Translations under genes and position numbers: made by a program | Assembly (NCBI GenBank): GCA_045612665.1 | Contig: JAZKZO010000012.1 | Span: forward strand, 1-12,507 | Source of the DNA: RGIG2000 sp045612665 | Lineage (GTDB): Bacteria > Bacillota > Clostridia > Oscillospirales > CAG-272 | DNA: 12,507 nt | Reading direction: 5' to 3' | Shown here: piece after piece, positions 1 through 7,085 of the stretch | Numbering within the stretch: the stretch's first letter is position 1 | Layout of the letters: each line of letters opens with the position of its first letter | Notes under the pieces: generated by a model | Seen by the model: the letters and a program-made list of their open reading frames with translations, nothing else | Database searches by the model: none | What the model was told of the DNA's origin: nothing

Positions 1-767
1 TGGCTGATGGTACTTTTAAAGGTGTTTCTGCATTTGTTTCATTCCCACAATTTGCAGGGCTTAAAGCAATCAGCGAAATTATGAGTGGTGAACTTTCACC
101 TGAAATTCTTCTTGCAAACGAAAATGCACAACTTATTAATGCTGGTGGTATTGCAGAGGTTGTTATAGCATGCTTGCCTGTTGCTTTGGTTGTTTTTGCA
201 GAGCATATTGCAGACCACAAAACCCTTTCTTATATCATTGGTCACGACCTTATTAAAGAACCAGGTCTTAAAAGAACTCTTTTAGGTGATGGTGTAGGTT
301 CAATTGCTGGTACATTATTTGGTATTTGTCCAAACACTACTTACGGTGAATCTGTTGGTTGCGTTGCAATTACAAGAAATGCTTCTATTGTAACGATTAC
401 AACAACTGCTATTATGTGTATAGTTCTTTCTTTTATCAGTCCTATAATGGCAGTTCTTCAAACAATTCCATCTTGCGTAATGGGTGGTGTTTGTCTTACT
501 CTTTACGGCTTTATTGCAGTTTCTGGTCTTAAAATGTTTAAAAATCTTGACCTCGATGACAATAAAAACCTTTTCGTAGTTGCGTCAATTCTTATTTCAG
601 GTATCGGTGGTCTTTCAATTCAGATTCCTTATGCAATTGCAGAAACAGGAGAAATTACTAACACAATTCAAATTACATCTATTGCAACTGCACTTATTAT
701 CGGTATAGTTACAAATGCAATTTTAACTAAAATTGAAAAATCAAAATTAGGTAAGGGTGAAAAATAA
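1..767 (+). CDS. uraA: Uracil permease, C-terminal 254 residues (5' end outside window)
   Basis: This is a nucleobase:cation symporter-2 family membrane protein that imports uracil with protons. The frame is open from base 3 and is not interrupted, so the gene starts upstream of the window; full-length relatives are about 430 residues. The visible part contains the family signature AEHIADH at fragment residues 66-72, followed by a HDLIKEPGLKRTLLGDG stretch and NTTYGES, whose Glu corresponds to a substrate-contacting Glu in E. coli UraA. Several hydrophobic membrane segments follow, ending in a short basic tail. The stop codon TAA shares its last base with the ATG of upp, so the two are translationally coupled, which matches the common permease-upp salvage arrangement. 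Codons are strongly AT-biased (mostly AAA and GAA, few GAG), unlike the genes downstream of about position 1,150. The promoter and any pyrimidine-responsive leader lie outside the window. Confidence 0.93.
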   Translation, partial: ADGTFKGVSAFVSFPQFAGLKAISEIMSGELSPEILLANENAQLINAGGIAEVVIACLPVALVVFAEHIADHKTLSYIIGHDLIKEPGLKRTLLGDGVGSIAGTLFGICPNTTYGESVGCVAITRNASIVTITTTAIMCIVLSFISPIMAVLQTIPSCVMGGVCLTLYGFIAVSGLKMFKNLDLDDNKNLFVVASILISGIGGLSIQIPYAIAETGEITNTIQITSIATALIIGIVTNAILTKIEKSKLGKGEK

Positions 768-1408
768 TGAAAAATTTTGATAATGTAACAATTTTTAATC
801 ATCCACTTGTAAATCACAAAATCGCAATTCTTCGTGATGAAAAAACAAGTATGAAAGAATTCAGAGAACTTATTGAAGAAATTACAACTTTAATGACCTT
901 TGAATGTTTAAAAGAAGATGTTCCGACTGTTGAGTGTCAGGTTACAACACCACTTGAAACTTGTACACAATATAAAGTTAAAGATGATTCTATTGTTATT
1001 GTACCTATTTTAAGAGCTGGTCTTGGTATGGTTAATGGTGTACATACCTTGTTTCCATCAGCAAAGGTAGGCCATATAGGTCTTTACAGAAACGAAGAAA
1101 CTTTAGAACCTTGTGAATATTATTGCAAACTCCCTGAGGGTATTGAAGACAAGTTGGTTCTTGTTATCGACCCGATGCTTGCAACAGGTGGTAGTGCCTG
1201 TGATGCTATTCAGCTTCTTAAGGATAAGGGCTGCAAGCACATAAAGCTTATGTCGATTATCGGTGCGCCCGAGGGCGTTAGCAAGGTTGCAGAGGCTCAT
1301 CCTGACGTTAACATTTACGTTTCGACTCTCGATAGATGTCTAAACGAACACGGCTATATTCTCCCCGGTCTTGGAGATGCCGGCGATAGACTTTTCGGTA
1401 CAAAATAA
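767..1408 (+). CDS. upp: Uracil phosphoribosyltransferase
   Basis: This cytosolic enzyme converts uracil and PRPP to UMP and pyrophosphate (pyrimidine salvage). The 213-residue length is usual for bacterial Upp. The PRPP-binding loop is at residues 135-143 (DPMLATGGS), and the C-terminal uracil-binding region contains GDAGDRLFGT near residues 203-212. The start is the ATG overlapping the permease stop by one base; an AAGGGTGA ribosome binding site lies at 753-760 within the permease coding sequence. A strong terminator follows directly. The composition is odd: bases 841-900 contain 15 G+C of 60, while bases 1261-1320 contain 34 of 60, and Lys/Glu codons switch from mostly AAA/GAA to mostly AAG/GAG around 1,120-1,190. 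The protein is intact, so if this reflects recombination or an assembly join it took place in frame, at or near the conserved PRPP loop. Confidence 0.97.
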   Translation: MKNFDNVTIFNHPLVNHKIAILRDEKTSMKEFRELIEEITTLMTFECLKEDVPTVECQVTTPLETCTQYKVKDDSIVIVPILRAGLGMVNGVHTLFPSAKVGHIGLYRNEETLEPCEYYCKLPEGIEDKLVLVIDPMLATGGSACDAIQLLKDKGCKHIKLMSIIGAPEGVSKVAEAHPDVNIYVSTLDRCLNEHGYILPGLGDAGDRLFGTK

Positions 1409-1411
1409 TTT

Positions 1412-1446
1412 GAAAAGCACCCCTCTCGGGTGCTTTTCTTTTTTCT
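1412..1446 (+). terminator. Rho-independent terminator of the uraA-upp unit
   Basis: An 11-bp perfect stem is formed by GAAAAGCACCC (1412-1422) and GGGTGCTTTTC (1428-1438), with a 5-nt CTCTC loop, followed by a run of six T. It begins three bases after the upp stop codon and ends just before the -35 box of the next unit, so it separates the two transcripts. Confidence 0.93.
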
Positions 1447-1447
1447 A

Positions 1448-1476
1448 TTGACACGTAGGTTGGAATTTGCTATAAT
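1448..1476 (+). promoter_or_regulatory. Sigma-A consensus promoter for the MBL/peptide/lipoprotein operon
   Basis: TTGACA at 1448-1453 and TATAAT at 1471-1476 are separated by exactly 17 bases, so both hexamers and the spacing match the sigma-A consensus. Transcription should start near 1483, giving a leader of about 30 nt before the ATG at 1514. No operator-like inverted repeat is apparent around it, so expression may be high and not tightly regulated; this is an inference from consensus match only. Confidence 0.88.
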
Positions 1477-1513
1477 TAAAATATATATAACAATGCGTAA
1501 AAGGAGAGCACGC

Positions 1514-4500
1514 ATGAAAAGAAAATTTTTATTTTTAGTCTTGGCGATAGCTATGATGCTAACACTATGTCTAGCGGTTAATGCCCTAGATGGCTCGGGC
1601 ACTGAGAGTGATCCCTATTTAGTAAAAACCGCTGAGGATTTTTTGTCTATTAACAACAACTTGTCGGCACACTACAAGCTGATGGCAAGCATTGCCGTTT
1701 CGGCTAATGGAAATGCCGTAATAGACGCCTCGGACAACGCCCCGTTTTCGGGTACGTTTGACGGTAACGGATATACCATTGACGTAACCGTTGTAGGTGC
1801 TACGTCGAATACAAACACCTTCGATTCTCTTTTCTCGGTTGTTTCGGGAAAAATCAAGAATCTTACGGTAACAGGTAGCATTTCAGGCTCTGACAAGGTT
1901 TCAGGCATTGTAGGTAAGCTCAAGGATTACGGCAACGTTGACAGATGCATAAACTATGCAACCGTAAGCGGTAGAAAGAACGTTGGCGGTATTGTTGGCT
2001 TGCTCGTTGGAAACGCAACTATTACAAACTGCGTTAACTTCGGTAGTATAAATGGAGCTAATTCTGTTAACAAGGGTGTTGACACAGGCGGTATTGTTGG
2101 TTGCGTTTGGGAATCATCTAGCGGTGTAACGACAATTTCAAACTGCTACAACGCAGGCGTGGTCAACACAAGTGGCGATAACAATGGCGGTATTTGCGGA
2201 TATTTCTACGGTGGAAGCATCGAAAACTGCTTTAACACAGGCAAGCTTATTTCCACCTCCACATCCTCTGTGGGCGAATTTTACGGAAAAGCCGAAAGAA
2301 ACAGAAGCTATAAAATAAACGGCTACTATTGCGATACAAGAAACAAGGTAGTCGGTGTTGACGAAAGCAACGGTATCACTCTTAGCTCATATATGATTGA
2401 ATCAACAGGTGTTGCAATTTATCTTGGAAACGGCTCGGGAATTCGTGGAGAATTCCATATGAACAAGAGCGTTTTCGAGGCATTCTCTTCTCTTGTTGAC
2501 CGCATCTCAAGCGAGATTGAATACGGTACTGTTGTTTCGACAAAGGCGGTTTTGACACAAACTAACGGAAGTCTTATATCTCAAGAGGCAATCGACTCCC
2601 AAAAGGTTGTATTTGCGCCTGCATTCAAGGACGGTGCAATTCAATACTCATATGACGATGCTACAAAGGGCGAGGAATATCACTCATACAGATATGCCCT
2701 TACGAACTTCCCTGACACAAGCAAGGCGTATAACACCGAATTCGTTATTCTCGGTTACATTATGATAACCAACGGTAACGAAAAGCGGGTAATTACTCTT
2801 AACACGGTTTTATCGGACAGACTTGCCTCAGAGGTTGGCGAAACGGGTCTTAACGCAGTTTCAATCGTTCGTGTAGCCGAGGCTACTCTAAGTGACGGTG
2901 ATTTCAACGGAAATACCGAGGCGCTCAATAGTCTTAATCACATTGTCAGCTTCAAGGATTTTGAAACTAAGATTGACATCGACGGTGTAACAGGCTACGG
3001 ACACCTAAACGCTACATTTACAAAGAGCATCAGTAGCGATGACACGGTTGTTTTCAAGATTTCAAGCACTAACGCAACTGAGTTTAACAAGTACATATAC
3101 GATATGACTTCAAACGGTTACGAAAAGGTTTCGCAAAATGAAATAAACAACAATCTTTTCTACACCTACAAAAACGGCTCTACTCTTATCAATGCCGTTT
3201 TCTTCCCAAGCCAAAATGAGGTAACGGTTACACGCGAGAGCGTAACTAATTTGCCATCGAGCTTGAGCGCTCCTACATATGTAACAAAGAACACTCCGTC
3301 AATTACACAGCTTAAGCTTGAGGCTTCCATTAAAGAGGGAATGTCCTACGTAATTCATCTCTCCGACGGAACATTCTTTATAATCGACGGCGGTTGGTGT
3401 GATAACGACCAAAAAGAGGCAGATAAGCTCTACAACAAGCTTGTTGCCCTTGCAAACGGCAACGATATTGTAATTTCAGGTTGGCTTTTCACACATTGCC
3501 ACGGCGACCATATCGGCACATTCAACCTTTTCGTTGAAAAGTATCACGACAGCGTTACAATCAAGGAAATTCTTTACAACTTCCCATCTGACGAGGATAT
3601 TTCAAATAGTGGATCATCTTATATGATTGATAACTCGAAGCAAAGATATACTCAGTTCAGATACGTTATTTCGACATATCTAACGGATACAAAATACGTT
3701 AAAATCCACAGTGGATACAAGTTCTACTATGCCGACGCGGAAATCGAAATTCTTCAAACCCTTGAGGACCTTTATCCTAGCACGGTTGCAAATTACGATT
3801 TCAACAACTCCTCTACTCTTTTCACAGTAAAGATAGCGGGACAAAAAATGCTATTTGTAGGCGACGTTGATAACGTAGGCGCATCAAGACTTAACGCTAT
3901 GTTCGGTAGCACACTCAAGTCTGATTTCGTACAAATTGCTCACCACGGCATCAACTCATCAAGCACAATCAGGAATATGTATGTAAACGCAGATGCTGAA
4001 TACGTATTCTATCCTGCTCCACTTGATTGGTATATCTCTCAAGAGGGCAATAGTGCAAACTTCTACATTTCAACTGAAAGCAAGACAGTTAAGCAAATCT
4101 TTATTTCAGGCGTTGAAACCTTCACTCTTGAGCTTCCTTATGCAGGCACTCTCTATGACGGCAATAAGACACCGGGCTATTCACCTGATGTTGAGGACGA
4201 GGAAGGTACAAGAACCGAGGTTGAAAGACCTAGCGAGAGCGTAGCTCTTCCCAATGCTTATTTCGACCTTGATATGAGCTCAGGTACACCTGTTGACTCA
4301 AAGAACAACGCTACTGTTACAGTAACGGGAGGTTCTGTTGTTGATGCAACCGTTACTCACGATGGCAAGGAATCCACTACAAGCGTGTTTACGGGCGATA
4401 GATACAAGAATGCTTATTATATGACTCTCAACTTTAATAACATTAAATCGGATGCTGAGTGGGAGAGCTTCGTTATGGGCTCATCCACGTTTGAGATTAT

Positions 4501-5011
4501 GATAAGATTAGATAAGATTCCTACAAGTACCGTTGGTATCTTCACATCGTGTAACGAGGGTGGTACAACGATTTACATACGCAGAAACGGAAAACAGCTC
4601 AACTTCCAAATCGGCTCAACATATCCAAATGAGAACGGTCTTGGCGGTGCAGGTGTAGGTAACTATTCTGCTGTTACCTCGATGGATAATGACGGACCTG
4701 TCATTGAAGCCGGTGATTTAGTTCACATTGTTGGCTCTTACGACAAGGCAACCAACAAAATGAAGCTTTACATAAACGGTATTCTCGTTTCAGAGGCTGA
4801 TTACGGTACAGGTAGCTTCAAGGGTGGAAAGGAAAACGACTACGTCCTTGGTATCGGCTACAATCCTCAATACGGCAATGAAGAAATATCCGACCATGCA
4901 AACTATGAGGTGTTCGAGGCTAAGATTTATAACAGTGCCTTGAGCGATGAGCAGGTTGCACAGGAATATTGGAACTGTATTGATGAAATTATGACGGAGG
5001 ACAACAAATGA
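1514..5011 (+). CDS. Exported multidomain protein: GLUG-like repeats, metallo-beta-lactamase-fold domain, LamG-like domain
   Basis: The start is chosen at 1514 (1165 aa) because AAGGAGAG lies at 1500-1507; the in-frame ATG at 1430 is inside the upstream terminator. Residues 1-24 form a signal peptide (basic KRK, hydrophobic core, AVNA before Leu25); Cys19 lacks a proper lipobox. Residues about 130-245 contain four GLUG-like repeats (GGIVG...ITNCxNxG pattern), as in surface adhesins. Residues about 515-590 resemble a module I recall preceding MBL domains in clostridial proteins. Residues about 595-875 are a metallo-hydrolase domain of ComEC-like type: HCHGDH at 661-666 (metal ligands H661, H663, D665, H666), GD with D784, and HHG with H810/H811. 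Residues about 912-1165 form a LamG/concanavalin-like lectin domain. There is no LPXTG or C-terminal membrane anchor, so it is secreted or held by its repeats. The substrate is unknown; a phosphodiester or lactone-like bond is possible. It is the first gene of a three-gene unit. Confidence 0.88.
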   Translation: MKRKFLFLVLAIAMMLTLCLAVNALDGSGTESDPYLVKTAEDFLSINNNLSAHYKLMASIAVSANGNAVIDASDNAPFSGTFDGNGYTIDVTVVGATSNTNTFDSLFSVVSGKIKNLTVTGSISGSDKVSGIVGKLKDYGNVDRCINYATVSGRKNVGGIVGLLVGNATITNCVNFGSINGANSVNKGVDTGGIVGCVWESSSGVTTISNCYNAGVVNTSGDNNGGICGYFYGGSIENCFNTGKLISTSTSSVGEFYGKAERNRSYKINGYYCDTRNKVVGVDESNGITLSSYMIESTGVAIYLGNGSGIRGEFHMNKSVFEAFSSLVDRISSEIEYGTVVSTKAVLTQTNGSLISQEAIDSQKVVFAPAFKDGAIQYSYDDATKGEEYHSYRYALTNFPDTSKAYNTEFVILGYIMITNGNEKRVITLNTVLSDRLASEVGETGLNAVSIVRVAEATLSDGDFNGNTEALNSLNHIVSFKDFETKIDIDGVTGYGHLNATFTKSISSDDTVVFKISSTNATEFNKYIYDMTSNGYEKVSQNEINNNLFYTYKNGSTLINAVFFPSQNEVTVTRESVTNLPSSLSAPTYVTKNTPSITQLKLEASIKEGMSYVIHLSDGTFFIIDGGWCDNDQKEADKLYNKLVALANGNDIVISGWLFTHCHGDHIGTFNLFVEKYHDSVTIKEILYNFPSDEDISNSGSSYMIDNSKQRYTQFRYVISTYLTDTKYVKIHSGYKFYYADAEIEILQTLEDLYPSTVANYDFNNSSTLFTVKIAGQKMLFVGDVDNVGASRLNAMFGSTLKSDFVQIAHHGINSSSTIRNMYVNADAEYVFYPAPLDWYISQEGNSANFYISTESKTVKQIFISGVETFTLELPYAGTLYDGNKTPGYSPDVEDEEGTRTEVERPSESVALPNAYFDLDMSSGTPVDSKNNATVTVTGGSVVDATVTHDGKESTTSVFTGDRYKNAYYMTLNFNNIKSDAEWESFVMGSSTFEIMIRLDKIPTSTVGIFTSCNEGGTTIYIRRNGKQLNFQIGSTYPNENGLGGAGVGNYSAVTSMDNDGPVIEAGDLVHIVGSYDKATNKMKLYINGILVSEADYGTGSFKGGKENDYVLGIGYNPQYGNEEISDHANYEVFEAKIYNSALSDEQVAQEYWNCIDEIMTEDNK

Positions 5012-5181
5012 AAAAATACGTCTCTCCTGAAATGAATTTTGAAGAAATTGCATCTAGCGACACAATTTTATTAGAAAGTGAAATTTCAAAAAGCGAAGGA
5101 TTTGTAATTGATGAGCTTGACGGCTTTGACACCGAGGGCTCAAAATCTGCACTCTTCGATGCGGAATTTTGGTTTGAATAA
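5008..5181 (+). CDS. 57-residue acidic peptide overlapping the MBL/LamG gene
   Basis: The ATG overlaps the preceding stop codon (ATGA, 5008-5011), and a strong GGAGG at 4996-5000 lies seven bases upstream, so translation is well supported despite the small size. The product begins MKKYVSPEMNFEEIASSDTI, is rich in Asp and Glu, has no Cys, no membrane segment and no signal peptide, and ends in an aromatic tail (AEFWFE). The opening MKKY..P pattern is one I recall from short uncharacterised peptides of gut Bacillota, some of which look like leader or precursor peptides; this is memory, not a search. No maturation enzyme (radical SAM, YcaO, LanM-like) and no GG-type cleavage site is visible here, so calling it a modified-peptide precursor is not justified. 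It could be a small regulator, a partner of the exported proteins, or a peptide whose translation couples to the lipoprotein that starts one base after its stop. Confidence 0.72.
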   Translation: MKKYVSPEMNFEEIASSDTILLESEISKSEGFVIDELDGFDTEGSKSALFDAEFWFE

Positions 5182-5182
5182 G

Positions 5183-5557
5183 ATGATTAAAAGAATTTTA
5201 GCTATAATGCTTATCGTATTTGTCGTAACAGGAGTGCTCTACTCCTGTGGCGACGATGACGATAGCTCATCATCGTCGAGCGAGGCGTCCGTGAGTGAAT
5301 CATCAAGTGAGGAGTCCTCAAGCGAGAGCGAATCCTCATCCTCGGAGCAATCGAGCTCCGAAGATAGCTCATCCGAGAGCGAGAGCTCCGAAAGTAGCTC
5401 TTCAAGCGAGAGTGAGAGCGAAAGCTCATCGAGTGAAAGCTCATCAAGTGAGGTCGAAAGCTCCGAGGAGCAAGGCGGAAACGGTGATGGCGACGGTGGA
5501 AACAACGGCGGAAACGAGCCTACTAATCCCGATATTTGGACCAGCAATAAGCAATAA
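5183..5557 (+). CDS. Ser/Glu-rich lipoprotein, nearly all linker
   Basis: The 124-residue protein has a lipoprotein signal peptide: basic MIKR, a hydrophobic core, and lipobox LYSC with the lipidated Cys at residue 22. An Asp cluster (24-27) follows, then about 70 residues made almost only of Ser and Glu (28-97), a Gly/Asn/Asp-rich stretch (98-112) and a 12-residue tail ending SNKQ. There is no recognisable folded domain. Ser/Glu linkers of this sort usually connect a lipid anchor to a catalytic or binding domain, so this is either a domain-less remnant or an extended acidic surface brush. The ATG at 5183 lies one base after the peptide stop with no convincing ribosome binding site, so reinitiation is the likely way it is translated. 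The in-frame ATG at 5108 was rejected because it buries the signal peptide and overlaps the upstream gene. The gene ends in the left arm of a terminator, so nothing is appended downstream. Confidence 0.8.
   Translation: MIKRILAIMLIVFVVTGVLYSCGDDDDSSSSSSEASVSESSSEESSSESESSSSEQSSSEDSSSESESSESSSSSESESESSSSESSSSEVESSEEQGGNGDGDGGNNGGNEPTNPDIWTSNKQ
5264..5473 (+). repeat. Low-complexity Ser/Glu coding repeat
   Basis: The segment encodes about 70 residues of nearly pure Ser and Glu using interleaved AGC, TCA, TCC, TCG, AGT and GAG/GAA codons. Units such as AGCTCATC and GAGAGCGA recur irregularly rather than as a perfect tandem repeat. The tract is likely to vary in length between strains by slippage or unequal recombination. 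It also creates long spurious open frames on the opposite strand. Confidence 0.75.
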
Positions 5558-5598
5558 AAAAGCTACGCAAGCACCTTGTATGCTTGCGTAGCTTTTTT
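5556..5598. terminator. Bidirectional terminator shared by the lipoprotein and FAD/Rieske genes
   Basis: AGCTACGCAAGCA (5561-5573) pairs with TGCTTGCGTAGCT (5581-5593) across a 7-nt loop, a perfect 13-bp stem extended by an A run at 5556-5560 facing a T run at 5594-5598. It works in both directions: the T run serves the plus-strand operon and the A run gives a U tract for the minus-strand gene. The stop codons of both convergent genes (5555-5557 and 5597-5599) sit in its flanks. Confidence 0.93.
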
Positions 5599-6907
5599 AT
5601 TTTCTTTTTATAGATTTTTTATCATCGGTTGCAGGATTATTGATTAGCTTTCCTTCCTCGGTAAATCGAGAGCCATGGCACGGACAGTCCCAGCTATGCT
5701 CAGCCCGATTATATTTCAACGCACAGCCAAGGTGTGGACACCGTGGCACGGTAGGTGTAATAATGCCGAGAATTGATTCAAGGGCATTAACGGCAAGCTG
5801 AGGATGCAAAATACTGCGCGACGGAGAAAAAACCTCGGTGTACGGATTTGTTTTATCTTGAACGAGGTCGCAAAGAATGCTTGCGCCTGCCATAGCATTT
5901 GTCATTCCCCATTTATTAAAGCCTGTTATGACATAGACATTAGGTGTTGATTTTGCATACTGTCCGACATACGGAATACTATCAAGCGTCATACAATCCT
6001 GTGCTCCCCACCTTTGTATGATTTTTGCGTCCTTATAGTGATTTCTTGCAAATTCCTCAAGCTCCTGCCAACAACCACCTTTTTTGCCCGTGCGATGCGC
6101 TCCTCCACCAAGAAGCAAGGTGTTACCATAAGAGCGAAATGAAAGTCCTGTGTCCGACTCGTCAACGTACATTCCGTTCAAGGACTGTGCGTTTTCCAAG
6201 GCTACAACATATGACCTATGCTGATAAAGCTTCAAAAAATATCCACCGTGCTTATTAAACATTGGGAAGTGTGTGGCTACAATCAGCTTTTTATATCTAA
6301 TCTCTGCGTGATTTGTAATTGCAACGCCTGGCTTTACTCCGACAACCTTTGTATTTTCATAAATGGGCAAATTCTTTGATATTTCATACAAAAGCTTCAA
6401 CGGATTTAGCTGTGCCTGCTCTCTTACTCGCACTGCTCCCACTACTTTTATCGGAAGCTCGGATGCGTTTGAAAAATCCGCCCTTATGCCAAGACGCTCA
6501 AGGGCGCGAATTTCATTTTCGATCTTCTCTTGACTGTTTAGGGAATAGACATATGAATCCCTTTTTTCATAATCGCACTTAATCTCTTGGCACAGGCGTG
6601 AATATTCCTTAAGAGCATTTGTTTGTGCTTCAAGGTAAAGGTATGCCTTATCCTCGCCAAAGCGTTTTATCATTTTTTCGTAAATGAGCCTTTGAGCAAG
6701 CGTGAGCTTTGCAGTAGTATCGCCCGTCATACCGGAACAAATCTTACTCGCCTCTACAAGCATACACTCAACGCCTGCATTTTTTAGCTTATAGGCGCAC
6801 AAAAGTCCTGCAATTCCGCCTCCTATAATCAAGACATCCGTGCTTTTACTGCCGTCAAGTGCTTCAAAGTCCTCTTTTTTTGCGCTGTTTTTCCAAATAG
6901 AATTCAT
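5597..6907 (-). CDS. FAD-dependent oxidoreductase with C-terminal Rieske [2Fe-2S] domain
   Basis: The 436-residue protein has an N-terminal FAD-binding Rossmann motif, GGGIAG with Gly29, Gly31 and Gly34, followed by the ribose-binding acidic residue Glu52; this is the D-amino-acid-oxidase-like (DAO) fold. The C-terminal 50 residues carry a Rieske cluster site, CPH (C390, H392) and CPCH (C408, H411), with C395 and C410 placed to form the usual stabilising disulfide. The architecture is that of the Bacillus YhfW-type family, somewhat shorter than its roughly 500 residues; the substrate of that family is not settled. No signal peptide or membrane helix is visible, so it is probably cytoplasmic. 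The start at 6907 is preceded by GGAGGAG four or so bases upstream; the in-frame ATG at 6949 lacks a comparable site. It is transcribed alone, convergent with the lipoprotein operon and divergent from the glycoside-hydrolase-like gene. Confidence 0.92.
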   Translation of the reverse strand: MNSIWKNSAKKEDFEALDGSKSTDVLIIGGGIAGLLCAYKLKNAGVECMLVEASKICSGMTGDTTAKLTLAQRLIYEKMIKRFGEDKAYLYLEAQTNALKEYSRLCQEIKCDYEKRDSYVYSLNSQEKIENEIRALERLGIRADFSNASELPIKVVGAVRVREQAQLNPLKLLYEISKNLPIYENTKVVGVKPGVAITNHAEIRYKKLIVATHFPMFNKHGGYFLKLYQHRSYVVALENAQSLNGMYVDESDTGLSFRSYGNTLLLGGGAHRTGKKGGCWQELEEFARNHYKDAKIIQRWGAQDCMTLDSIPYVGQYAKSTPNVYVITGFNKWGMTNAMAGASILCDLVQDKTNPYTEVFSPSRSILHPQLAVNALESILGIITPTVPRCPHLGCALKYNRAEHSWDCPCHGSRFTEEGKLINNPATDDKKSIKRK

Positions 6908-6936
6908 ATCTTCTCCTCCGTTTATACGATTAGTTT

Positions 6937-6949
6937 TTGCTTCGAGCAA
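6937..6949. promoter_or_regulatory. Small inverted repeat upstream of the FAD/Rieske gene
   Basis: TTGCT (6937-6941) and AGCAA (6945-6949) form an inverted repeat with a 3-nt spacer, about 30 bases upstream of the FAD/Rieske start codon. It could be a weak operator or a small hairpin in the mRNA leader. Arms of five bases can arise by chance, so the call is tentative. Confidence 0.25.
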
Positions 6950-6968
6950 GACGATATGCGTAAAAACT

Positions 6969-6995
6969 AAAAAAGTCCGAAAATCGGTCTTTTTT
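6969..6995. other. Terminator-like hairpin between divergent genes
   Basis: AAAAAAG-T-CCGA (6969-6980) pairs with TCGG-T-CTTTTTT (6984-6995) around an AAA loop, with one T-T mismatch. It ends in a T run on the plus strand and also on the minus strand. It lies between two divergent genes, where no upstream gene needs terminating. If the FAD/Rieske transcript begins upstream of it, for example from the TATAAC near 7000, the hairpin would sit in that leader and could attenuate transcription. Otherwise it may act as an insulator. The shape is seen; the role is inferred. Confidence 0.5.
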
Positions 6996-7056
6996 GTTAT
7001 ATCTTCAAGGTGATGCCCAAGATGCTTTTTTTCAACGGGAAATTAGCAATTATTTA

Positions 7057-7085
7057 TTGACTAAACGGCAATAGAATTGTATAAT
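7057..7085 (+). promoter_or_regulatory. Sigma-A promoter of the glycoside-hydrolase-like gene
   Basis: TTGACT at 7057-7062 and TATAAT at 7080-7085 are separated by 17 bases, one mismatch from consensus overall. The start of transcription is expected near 7092, leaving a leader of about 20 nt that contains the AGGAGAG ribosome binding site (7102-7108). I see no cre-like catabolite element in or next to it. Confidence 0.85.

Noticed and set aside
1430..1513. N-terminal extension of the exported MBL/LamG protein from the ATG at 1430
   Set aside because: It starts inside the upstream terminator and before the consensus promoter, and would bury the signal peptide. The ATG at 1514 has a strong ribosome binding site.
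1493..1513. Alternative ATG at 1493 for the same gene
   Set aside because: It has no ribosome binding site and adds seven basic residues before the signal peptide; AAGGAGAG is placed for 1514.
5108..5182. Earlier in-frame ATG for the Ser/Glu lipoprotein
   Set aside because: It overlaps the 57-residue peptide gene and puts 25 unrelated residues before a clear lipoprotein signal sequence.
5211..5547. Long antisense open frames rich in Ser/Leu or Arg/Ser
   Set aside because: They are shadows of the low-complexity Ser/Glu coding tract, with no ribosome binding site and no family resemblance.
6908..6949. 14-residue extension of the FAD/Rieske protein
   Set aside because: GGAGGAG sits directly before the ATG at 6907, and the Rossmann fold begins at a normal distance from that start.
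6920..6949. TTGCTC-N17-TATAAA on the minus strand as the FAD/Rieske promoter
   Set aside because: Transcription would start within the ribosome binding site, leaving no usable leader.
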